Assembly: GCA_027063215.1 (NCBI GenBank)
Contig: JAMOSE010000015.1
Span: 1-18,743, forward strand
Length of the DNA stretch: 18,743 nt
From: Sulfurimonas sp.
Lineage (GTDB): Bacteria; Campylobacterota; Campylobacteria; Campylobacterales; Sulfurimonadaceae
Reading direction: 5' to 3'
Part shown: piece after piece, positions 8,414 through 13,645 of the stretch
Layout: each line of letters begins with the position of its first letter
Position numbering within the stretch: position 1 is the stretch's first letter
Notes under the pieces: generated by a model
The model's input: the letters and a program-made list of their open reading frames with translations, nothing else
Databases searched by the model: none
What the model was told of the DNA's origin: nothing
Made by a program: the position numbers and the translations under genes

Positions 8414-9291
8414 TTGACTTTTGCTCTGTTTTTTCCTGTCACTGTGACATAGATTTTTTTATTGTTTTTTTGGCGGATAGCGATAGTGTCACCATATCTA
8501 CCGTTTTGGAGTGCACGTCCTGAAAAAATAATGCTGACTCCTCCATCTTCTAAAGTAACACTGACTTGAGTGCCTCTTTTAATGAGATACAAACCTGTGA
8601 CATCTCGTTGTGTTAAGAGTGTGGCATTTTTAATTCTGTGTTTTGCTTCGTATCGTCCTTTTGGTAATTCTAAAAGGGGCATGGCTCTAAAGCGTTGTAG
8701 CATTATACTCTTTTTTTTACAGTTTATAAATGAGAGTTCTTCACCTTTTTGAATCTCTTGTTTTGTTTGATAAAGTGAAATATTTGCATCAATTGTATAA
8801 TGAAAAAAAATCTTTTTATTCTCTCTGGTTTTTATGAAAAAAATATCTTTTTTTGAGAGGTATGCATTGCGTCCAAAACCTATAGAGTAACTATCTGGCA
8901 GTGAAGTGATATAGTTGTTCGGTGCAAGCGTGATCTTTGATATTATGATCTCTGGATAGTGTTTTTTATAGTAGATTTCAATTTTTTCTTTTAATTTTTG
9001 TAAATTTACAGGACTTTTTTGTGTAAATTGAATATAAGCATGTTTTGTATAAAGATCAGTATATCCGTATTCTTTGAGTTTTTTAAGCAGATAAGAAGCT
9101 TTTACTCTTTTTGTATGGCGGGATTTTTCTATCTTATAAAGTAGAAAATCTTTTTTTGGATTTTTAATGATATCAGAGAGCATGACCATATCATTTGTAA
9201 TAAAATATTCTTTTTGCAAATTTTTATCTGCAAAAAGCAAAATTGAAAAAAATTGAAAAAAAACAATAGAAAGTAAAATAATTTTTTTTAT
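8410..9291 (-). CDS. flgA: Flagellar basal body P-ring formation protein FlgA, probable ATA start
   Basis: FlgA is a periplasmic chaperone for assembly of the flagellar P ring. The C-terminal half has the SAF-like fold typical of FlgA (GTQVSVTLEDGGVSIIFSG, ALQNGRYGDTIAIRQ). The first standard start, TTG at 9238-9240, would give 276 residues without a signal peptide. Reading on upstream in frame adds 17 codons (IKKIILLSIVFFQFFSI) that, with LLFA-DK, form a classic Sec signal peptide. This extension begins at ATA (9289-9291), 7 nt after a good AAAAGG ribosome site, and an in-frame TAG lies seven codons before the ATA. No ATG, GTG or TTG exists between the stop and 9240. I therefore place the start at ATA, giving 293 residues. 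A sequencing error turning ATG into ATA is the main alternative. It is the first gene of the run, and no sigma-54 motif is seen upstream. Confidence 0.82.
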   Translation of the reverse strand: MKKIILLSIVFFQFFSILLFADKNLQKEYFITNDMVMLSDIIKNPKKDFLLYKIEKSRHTKRVKASYLLKKLKEYGYTDLYTKHAYIQFTQKSPVNLQKLKEKIEIYYKKHYPEIIISKITLAPNNYITSLPDSYSIGFGRNAYLSKKDIFFIKTRENKKIFFHYTIDANISLYQTKQEIQKGEELSFINCKKKSIMLQRFRAMPLLELPKGRYEAKHRIKNATLLTQRDVTGLYLIKRGTQVSVTLEDGGVSIIFSGRALQNGRYGDTIAIRQKNNKKIYVTVTGKNRAKVK

Positions 9292-9298
9292 TTTAAAG

Positions 9299-9304
9299 CC
9301 TTTT
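9299..9304 (-). promoter_or_regulatory. Ribosome binding site deciding the flgA start
   Basis: AAAAGG on the minus strand ends 7 nt before the in-frame ATA at 9291, an ideal spacing. The TTG at 9240 has no such site, only T-rich sequence upstream. This is the main support for initiation at ATA. Confidence 0.6.
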
Positions 9305-9326
9305 AGGTGCTAGATCATAATTTTTG

Positions 9327-9340
9327 CTTAATTAATTAAG
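9327..9340. promoter_or_regulatory. 14-bp perfect palindrome, possible operator
   Basis: CTTAATTAATTAAG is a perfect palindrome in the region between flgA and the ankyrin gene. It begins right at or just after the predicted flgA transcription start. A dimeric regulator could bind there, but AT-rich palindromes also occur by chance. Confidence 0.35.
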
Positions 9341-9347
9341 TAAACAA

Positions 9348-9353
9348 ATTATA
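9348..9353 (-). promoter_or_regulatory. -10 box for the flgA operon
   Basis: The minus strand reads GATGTATAATTTG, with a perfect TATAAT giving a start site near 9341 and a leader of about 50 nt before the ATA start. The context is vegetative-type; no GG-N10-GC sigma-54 element or flagellar sigma-28 box is visible. Confidence 0.55.
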
Positions 9354-9380
9354 CATCAAAACAACTAATAAAAATTTTAC

Positions 9381-9386
9381 TATACT
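9381..9386 (+). promoter_or_regulatory. -10 box for the ankyrin gene
   Basis: TATACT ends 6 nt before the ATG at 9393, so the predicted transcription start coincides with the start codon. No Shine-Dalgarno sequence precedes the ATG. Together these suggest a leaderless transcript, although an upstream TTATAC near 9350 could give a normal leader. Confidence 0.45.
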
Positions 9387-9392
9387 TTCATT

Positions 9393-9914
9393 ATGAATAA
9401 ATGGCTTGAACTTTTAAAAAACAATGACTATCTCGGAATTAAAAAATATATAAAAAATGGAGCAGATCTGCAAGAGAGCAATGAATCAGGGGAATCTGTT
9501 CTTGCCTGTGCACTTCGTGCCGGATGTGATGAAACGATCTTAATGCTATTGATTGAGAGTGGTGCAGATATTTTTGACTTTGATGATGAAGGGGTAAGTA
9601 TTTTTGATATGGCAATTACTTATGATAACCATTTTATGGTAGAGTATTTGCTAGAACAAGGAATTGATGTTAATCATACTGACAGAAAAAGTGGATTTAC
9701 GGCTTTAATGGCTGCTGCATGTTATGGAAGAATTAAAATTCTCAAACTTCTTCTTCAAAAAGGTGCAAACCAGTATGTAAAAGACTCTAAAGGCTTTACA
9801 GCTATTGATTTTGCACGTAAAATGAATAAAAAATCTGTTTTAGAACTTTTGGATTATGATCCGGATGCCCCAAAAAATACAAATTATGCTAGTACCTTGT
9901 CACTTATAAATTGA
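9393..9914 (+). CDS. Small ankyrin-repeat protein
   Basis: This 173-residue protein consists almost entirely of four to five ankyrin repeats. The clearest are SGFTALMAAACYGRIKILKLLLQKGA-type helices at about 103-135, GESVLACALRAG followed by LLIESGADIF at about 33-60, and FMVEYLLEQGIDVN at about 80-95. There is no signal peptide or membrane helix, so a cytoplasmic protein-binding role is likely; the partner is unknown. The last eight residues (166-173) and the TGA stop are encoded by the left arm of the 275-bp repeat element. The tail may therefore be element-derived and not ancestral. The gene stands alone on the plus strand between two minus-strand units. Confidence 0.85.
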   Translation: MNKWLELLKNNDYLGIKKYIKNGADLQESNESGESVLACALRAGCDETILMLLIESGADIFDFDDEGVSIFDMAITYDNHFMVEYLLEQGIDVNHTDRKSGFTALMAAACYGRIKILKLLLQKGANQYVKDSKGFTAIDFARKMNKKSVLELLDYDPDAPKNTNYASTLSLIN

Positions 9915-9922
9915 TGGCTTCT

Positions 9923-10022
9923 GTGACTTAAAAAATGGTTAGTTGTTATTTTTAAATGCCGTAGGAGCACTTATTGTACTTCAAGGTATTTAAAGATGAC
10001 AAATGACTGTTTTTTAAGTCAC
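9923..10022 (+). ncRNA. Long imperfect hairpin, possible structured RNA
   Basis: Bases 9923-9960 pair with 9985-10022. As plus-strand RNA this gives 31 Watson-Crick pairs, six G-U pairs and one G-A mismatch in 38, around a 24-nt loop. On the minus strand the same six positions would be A-C mismatches, which favours function of the plus-strand RNA. It would be made as the 3' untranslated region of the ankyrin gene. Whether it is a real RNA or just part of a mobile repeat is not settled. Confidence 0.4.
9961..9984 (+). repeat. REP-like palindrome, forward copy
   Basis: The 24-nt loop of the large hairpin starts with GTAG followed by an imperfect AGCAC/GTACT stem around TTATT. A GTAG head before a short hairpin is what REP sequences used by REP-associated transposases look like. 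An inverted copy lies at 10069-10092. Assignment to the REP class is inference. Confidence 0.45.
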
Positions 10023-10068
10023 CCGAAGGGAAAGAGTATAAAACATAGATTGACTGCGTTAGATTATT

Positions 10069-10092
10069 TTGAAGCACAATAAGTGCTCCTGC
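10069..10092 (-). repeat. REP-like palindrome, inverted copy
   Basis: On the minus strand this reads GCAGGAGCAC, then TTATTGTGCTTCAA, matching the forward copy over 22 bases with one difference. The internal AGCAC/GTGCT stem is perfect here. The two copies face each other about 85 bp apart, as in bacterial interspersed mosaic elements. Confidence 0.45.
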
Positions 10093-10165
10093 AAGAATCT
10101 GCCTTGCACTCTATACTTTCTACTCTTTCAGAAACCCTCAATTTATAAGTGGCAAGGTACTAGAT

Positions 10166-10196
10166 AAAAGGCGAAATTTATTCGAAAAATTTTGCC
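10166..10196 (-). terminator. Rho-independent terminator of the RHH-cinA unit
   Basis: On the minus strand GGCAAAATTT, a 7-nt loop and AAATTTCGCC form a 10-bp stem with one A-C mismatch, followed by TTTTATCT. The stop codon of the ribbon-helix-helix gene lies inside the hairpin. Confidence 0.6.
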
Positions 10197-10369
10197 TGCT
10201 TTGCATTGTCAAGCGGTTTTCTCTTTTCTTTTGCTAACCACTCTTGGAGTAATGATTCTATAACTTTTGAGAGACTCATTTTATAACGCTCCCGTGAATA
10301 TTTCATTGCATTATCCCATGTCTCTTTATCGATCAAAAGACTCCGTGTTATTTCATTTTTTGGTTTCAA
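10178..10369 (-). CDS. Small ribbon-helix-helix-like protein
   Basis: This 63-residue basic protein has the order expected of a ribbon-helix-helix DNA-binding fold: a short strand (ITRSLLID, about 7-14), helix A (KETWDNAMKYSRERY) and, after the MSLS turn, helix B (KVIESLLQEWLAKE). A basic tail follows. CopG/Arc-type proteins of this size are often transcription repressors or antitoxins, but no toxin gene is next to it. Translation starts at TTG (10367-10369) after a strong AAAGGAG site. It follows the CinA-like gene by 9 bp and is probably co-transcribed with it. Family membership is inferred from pattern only. Confidence 0.65.
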   Translation of the reverse strand: MKPKNEITRSLLIDKETWDNAMKYSRERYKMSLSKVIESLLQEWLAKEKRKPLDNAKQAKFFE

Positions 10370-10378
10370 ATTACTCCT

Positions 10379-11116
10379 TTAATTGGGTTTGGTATTATAT
10401 GATATTTTCAGGCTTTTTAGTTTATCTATAAAATTTTGAAAATATTTTTCTATCTCTTCTTGATCTGTACCACTGAGTGAAAGTTCTACATTTGGCTTAC
10501 CATCTATGAACATAGGTAAGGAAGAGAGCTCTATTGTTTTTGGAAGCTGTTGCATTAAAGAGATCAGTGTCTCTTCGCTGGTATTTGCAAAAAGTGTCTT
10601 TCTATATTTTTTCTTTGCCTTTGAAAAGTATTTTTTTATAACATCTTGTATCATTGGATGTGCCATAGATGGAAATCCTGGTACAAAAAAGAAACGATTA
10701 TCTAGTGAAAATCCTGACATATTATTTACAGGATTGAAAAGTAGTTCGACATTCGGTGGTAAATCTGCCATATGGATACGGTGAGGATAAGCACCATCGC
10801 CGAACTGTTTTTCAATATCTTTTTTAAATTTAATATGAGTCTTTAAAGGGGAATTTCTAAAAACTTTTGATGCAATTTCGCGTGTCAGATCATCCGGTGT
10901 TGATCCTATACCACCAAAAGAGAAGAGAATAGCATCTTTGTCTTCTTTTATCATCTCATAGGTTCTGGTAATGAGTGCAACATCATCTTTTATGATAAAA
11001 GAGGCAAATAGCTCATGTCCATACTTTGCGAGTTCATTTTTTACAAATGTAAAATGTTTATCTTCTCGTCTGCCGTTTAATATTTCTGTTCCGATTATTA
11101 CTGTATAAAAATTCAT
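10379..11116 (-). CDS. CinA/MoaB-like molybdopterin-binding-domain protein
   Basis: This 245-residue protein carries the MoCF-binding fold at about residues 3-165. The motifs GTEILNGRREDKHF and SFGGIGSTPDDLTREIA correspond to the G-x-E-L-L-x-G and GG-x-G-x-T-x-D-D-x-T signatures of CinA-N, MoaB and MogA. The C-terminal nicotinamide-mononucleotide deamidase domain of full CinA is absent, so it is the short competence/damage-inducible-A type. Its reaction is not known from sequence; CinA N-domains act as ADP-ribose pyrophosphatases in some bacteria. I use ATG at 11116 and not the TTG eight codons upstream, because that region contains the -10 box and the homology starts at NFYTVIIG. No ribosome site precedes the ATG, which suggests a leaderless message. 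Confidence 0.82.
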   Translation of the reverse strand: MNFYTVIIGTEILNGRREDKHFTFVKNELAKYGHELFASFIIKDDVALITRTYEMIKEDKDAILFSFGGIGSTPDDLTREIASKVFRNSPLKTHIKFKKDIEKQFGDGAYPHRIHMADLPPNVELLFNPVNNMSGFSLDNRFFFVPGFPSMAHPMIQDVIKKYFSKAKKKYRKTLFANTSEETLISLMQQLPKTIELSSLPMFIDGKPNVELSLSGTDQEEIEKYFQNFIDKLKSLKISYNTKPN

Positions 11117-11122
11117 ATTGAA

Positions 11123-11135
11123 ATTATAGTATAAT
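11123..11135. promoter_or_regulatory. Symmetrical bidirectional core promoter
   Basis: ATTATAGTATAAT is a palindrome around a single central G. It provides a perfect TATAAT in each direction, minus strand 11128-11123 for the CinA-like gene and plus strand 11130-11135 for the acidic protein. Predicted starts are about 11116 (the minus-strand ATG itself) and about 11142 on the plus strand. RNA polymerase should only be able to open one direction at a time. Confidence 0.6.
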
Positions 11136-11163
11136 TCCAAAAAATAAATAAAGGTGTAGATCT

Positions 11164-11457
11164 ATGTCACACATGAAAAAATTAGAAGATTTGATAGCAA
11201 AGGGTGTTATACCAGATATCAATGACCGTTTAGATGAGATCTTTGAAGAGATCGCAGGCAACAAAGAGGCTTCTGCAGAAGCAAAAGAGGAGATTGAAGA
11301 GCTTCGTGAATTTAAGGCTGACCTTGAAGATGTTTTAGCAGATATCAAAGAGGGTGCAATGGATGAAGAAGAAGCAAAAGAGCTTATAGAAGATATCGAG
11401 ATGGCACAGCGCGGCAGTGATGATGAAGATTTTGGGTTTGTAGAAGAAGAGAAATAG
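11164..11457 (+). CDS. Acidic helical protein of unknown function
   Basis: I do not recognise this 97-residue protein. It is very acidic, with runs of Glu and Asp, and predicted to be almost all helix, probably a coiled coil (about 14-80, for example AEAKEEIEELREFKADLEDV). It ends in the low-complexity acidic tail SDDEDFGFVEEEK. There is no cysteine, signal peptide or membrane helix. The ATG has an AAAGGTG ribosome site about 8 nt upstream and a clear TATAAT promoter. The ORF antisense to it is a shadow. It precedes adk by 51 bp, and adk has its own -10 box. A small adaptor or inhibitor that binds a basic partner is possible, but this is a guess. Confidence 0.75.
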   Translation: MSHMKKLEDLIAKGVIPDINDRLDEIFEEIAGNKEASAEAKEEIEELREFKADLEDVLADIKEGAMDEEEAKELIEDIEMAQRGSDDEDFGFVEEEK

Positions 11458-11479
11458 GCTCTTTTTAAACTAAATTGTA

Positions 11480-11485
11480 TATAAT
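11480..11485 (+). promoter_or_regulatory. -10 box for the long-type adk
   Basis: TTGTATATAATAAG contains a perfect TATAAT 23 nt before the adk ATG, in the gap after the acidic-protein gene. A ribosome site AAAGGAAACAG follows. Confidence 0.5.
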
Positions 11486-11508
11486 AAGAAAAAATTTAAA
11501 GGAAACAG

Positions 11509-12159
11509 ATGCGAATTATTCTTTTAGGTGCTCCGGGTGCTGGAAAAGGTACACAGGCACAATTTTTGACAAAGAAATATAATATCCCTCAGATCTCTAC
11601 AGGTGATATGCTAAGAGCAGCTATAAAAGCTGGAACAGAACTTGGTAAAAAAGCAAAAGCTGCAATGGACGCAGGACAACTGGTAACGGATGAGATTATT
11701 ATTGGTCTTGTCAAAGACAGAATTGCACAAGATGACTGTAAAAATGGTTATCTTTTAGATGGTTTTCCTCGTACACTCCCTCAAGCAGATGCTGTAACAA
11801 ATGCAGGCATAGAGATTGATGCAGTAATTGAGATTGATGTGCCTGATGAAGAGATTGTTAAACGAATGAGCGGACGTCGTGCACACTTAGCAAGTGGAAG
11901 AACATATCATATCATTTACAATCCTCCAAAAGTTGAAGGTAAAGATGATGTCACAGGTGAAGATCTTGTACAGCGTGATGATGATAAAGAGGAAGTTGTT
12001 AAAGACAGACTCAAAGTCTATCACGAGCAGACAGAACCGTTAATCAATTACTACAAAGCGCAAGCTGAGAAAAACCCACATATCAAATATATCAGAGTCG
12101 ATGGCACTGCTGATATTAAAGATGTTGAAGAAGCGATTGTTTCTCAATTAGAAAAATAA
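11509..12159 (+). CDS. adk: Adenylate kinase, long type
   Basis: This 216-residue enzyme interconverts ATP plus AMP and two ADP. The P-loop GAPGAGKGTQ is at residues 7-16, the AMP-binding STGDMLRAAI follows, and DGFPRTLPQADA is the conserved nucleoside-binding segment. The full LID domain (about 122-160) has SGRTYHIIYNPPKVEGKDD, as in E. coli Adk, with no zinc-binding cysteines. The length is that of the classical long enzyme. The ATG has the ribosome site AAAGGAAACAG. A second, short adenylate kinase lies 1.5 kb away on the other strand next to aspS. That one occupies the conserved Campylobacter position, so this copy may be an ancient paralogue or acquired. Confidence 0.95.
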   Translation: MRIILLGAPGAGKGTQAQFLTKKYNIPQISTGDMLRAAIKAGTELGKKAKAAMDAGQLVTDEIIIGLVKDRIAQDDCKNGYLLDGFPRTLPQADAVTNAGIEIDAVIEIDVPDEEIVKRMSGRRAHLASGRTYHIIYNPPKVEGKDDVTGEDLVQRDDDKEEVVKDRLKVYHEQTEPLINYYKAQAEKNPHIKYIRVDGTADIKDVEEAIVSQLEK

Positions 12160-12170
12160 AAAATTGACTA

Positions 12171-12195
12171 AAAAGAGGCGAATTAAGCCTCTTTT
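12171..12195. terminator. Bidirectional terminator between adk and thiI
   Basis: AAAAGAGGC and GCCTCTTTT form a perfect 9-bp stem with a 7-nt loop. The A-run on one side and T-run on the other make it work in both directions, ending the plus-strand adk and the minus-strand thiI. The thiI stop codon lies in the loop. Confidence 0.8.
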
Positions 12196-13631
12196 GGTCT
12201 GTAAACTTTTATATTCTCCGATTCTTTCGCATCACGCAGATATTGTGCATGCAGTTGACTCATAATTCCTTTATCACAGTAGAGTAGATACTCTTTATCT
12301 TTTGGAAGTTTTGTAAACTCTTTTTTAAGCTTGTGAAATGGGATTTTAAGTGTTTCGCATGGTAAATCTATGCACTCCTCTTCAGGGCGAATATCAATGA
12401 CTGTATAATTACCATCACTAATTTCATTAACTACTGTAATCGGTGCCTGTGCTGTAATATCTGCTTCTATCTCATCAATATTGAGATGTTGTGCTTCTGC
12501 TACAGCTTTGTCAAGCACTTCATAATTAAATTTCTGTGCCACTTTTTCCATTCTCTTAAATGAACCGTGCGTAATAGGGTTTTGAGAGATAACACCGCAA
12601 TACTCAGGCATATTTTCTGCAAAGTGGCGTGTACCTATCTCATTTGCAATGGTAATGATCTCTGGTTTGTTTACCGTAGCAAGTGGGCGAAGAACGAGTT
12701 TGTTTGTTACTTGATCAATAAGTGCTAAGTTTCGTAGTGTTTGACTTGAAACCTGTGCAACACTCTCACCCGTAACAAGTGCATCAATTTCCATATCATT
12801 TGCTACTTTCTCAGAAGCCATAAGCATAAGACGTTTGAGTGTTACACCCATATACGTCGGTGGAGTAGAGCGAAAAATCTCTGTGATTACATCATCAAAA
12901 GGGACAGAGATAAATTTAACTTTATGTGATGATCCAAATTTGTTCCATAGATAGAGTGCTACTTGTTTAACACCTATTTCATGTGCCATACCACCAAGAT
13001 TAAAGAAAATAAAGTGCGTTTTTATACCACGCTTCATTGTAAGGTATGAGGCCACAGTAGAGTCAAAACCTCCAGACATCAAAGAGAGTATATCTCCCTG
13101 TGTTCCTATTGGAAATCCGCTTAGACCTTTGTACTTTGTGGTGATGATATTGAGCTGATCTTGAATGAGTTCCATCTGTAAGGTAATATCTGGGTTTTTA
13201 AGAGAGACGCCTTTAGCCTCAGAGTTTGCCAAGAGGTGTCCACCTACTGTTCTCTCAATATCAATAGAGCTAAACGCATGCTTTCCAGAGCGTTTTACTC
13301 TTACAACAAAGGTTTTATCTTTAAGTGAATCAGCAAAGAGTTCACGTACTTTTGTTTTTATCTTGTCAATACTATCCATTTCGTTAAACTGTAGTACTTC
13401 TAAAATTTGCTCAATTCCAGGAGTGTTTAAGAGCTTTTCACGTACTTCCGGCAGGAACTCTTTTGGTGTAAAGATTTCTATTTTGTCAGAATATTTTACG
13501 ACTTTTATCTCTTCATTGATGCGCTGTAAAATAGTAAGAAGATTGTTATAAAGTTGCCCTGTCATCTGACGTTTTGCAGAAGGACCCTTTATCATGATCT
13601 CTGGAAAGAGTTTAAGTATGAATTTTTGCAA
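12183..13631 (-). CDS. thiI: tRNA sulfurtransferase ThiI with rhodanese domain
   Basis: This 482-residue enzyme makes 4-thiouridine at position 8 of tRNA and, in bacteria that use it so, delivers sulfur for thiamine thiazole. In order it has the N-terminal ferredoxin-like and THUMP regions (about 1-165), the PP-loop ATP-binding motif SGGFDSTV starting at S186, and a C-terminal rhodanese domain (about 395-482). The two redox cysteines of E. coli ThiI are matched by C345 in PEYCGVISQ and C452 in LYCDKGIMS; C452 carries the persulfide. Translation starts at TTG (13629-13631), giving MQKFILKLFPEI, which aligns with the E. coli N-terminus. An AAGG site lies 7 nt upstream. The gene follows the short adk by 14 bp, so it is probably the last gene of aspS-adk-thiI. 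Confidence 0.95.
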   Translation of the reverse strand: MQKFILKLFPEIMIKGPSAKRQMTGQLYNNLLTILQRINEEIKVVKYSDKIEIFTPKEFLPEVREKLLNTPGIEQILEVLQFNEMDSIDKIKTKVRELFADSLKDKTFVVRVKRSGKHAFSSIDIERTVGGHLLANSEAKGVSLKNPDITLQMELIQDQLNIITTKYKGLSGFPIGTQGDILSLMSGGFDSTVASYLTMKRGIKTHFIFFNLGGMAHEIGVKQVALYLWNKFGSSHKVKFISVPFDDVITEIFRSTPPTYMGVTLKRLMLMASEKVANDMEIDALVTGESVAQVSSQTLRNLALIDQVTNKLVLRPLATVNKPEIITIANEIGTRHFAENMPEYCGVISQNPITHGSFKRMEKVAQKFNYEVLDKAVAEAQHLNIDEIEADITAQAPITVVNEISDGNYTVIDIRPEEECIDLPCETLKIPFHKLKKEFTKLPKDKEYLLYCDKGIMSQLHAQYLRDAKESENIKVYRPKEA

Positions 13632-13645
13632 AAGAGTACCTTGTT

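Larger units (their letters stand above)
9889..10163. repeat. 275-bp non-coding element with 35-bp terminal inverted repeats (MITE-like)
   Basis: The outer arms 9889-9923 and 10129-10163 are inverted copies matching at 32 of 35 positions; the outermost 26 bp differ at one. Both ends are CTAG, so the element could be flanked by a duplicated CTAG or TA target, as IS630/Tc1-type elements produce. That is inference. Inside are a 38-bp imperfect hairpin (9923-10022) and two inverted REP-like palindromes. No open reading frame of useful size lies within, so it cannot move by itself. The left arm forms the end of the ankyrin gene, and the right arm ends 2 bp before the T-tract of the terminator for the next unit. 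Confidence 0.75.

Noticed and set aside
9241..9392. Sigma-54 or sigma-28 flagellar promoter upstream of flgA
   Set aside because: No GG-N10-GC pair or CGATAA-type box at suitable spacing was found; only a vegetative TATAAT is present.
9889..10163. CRISPR array or attachment site
   Set aside because: The repeats are inverted and few, with no regular direct repeats or spacers, and there is no cas gene, integrase or tRNA nearby.
10178..11116. Toxin-antitoxin module
   Set aside because: The RHH-like protein could be an antitoxin, but its neighbour is a CinA/MoaB-fold protein of 245 residues, not a known toxin type.
11117..11140. TTG start eight codons upstream for the CinA-like gene
   Set aside because: The extension consists of the divergent -10 boxes, has no ribosome site and precedes the family's usual N-terminus.
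11124..11348. Minus-strand open frame opposite the acidic protein
   Set aside because: Its Ser/Ala-rich translation is the mirror of Glu/Asp-rich codons; the plus-strand gene has the promoter and ribosome site.
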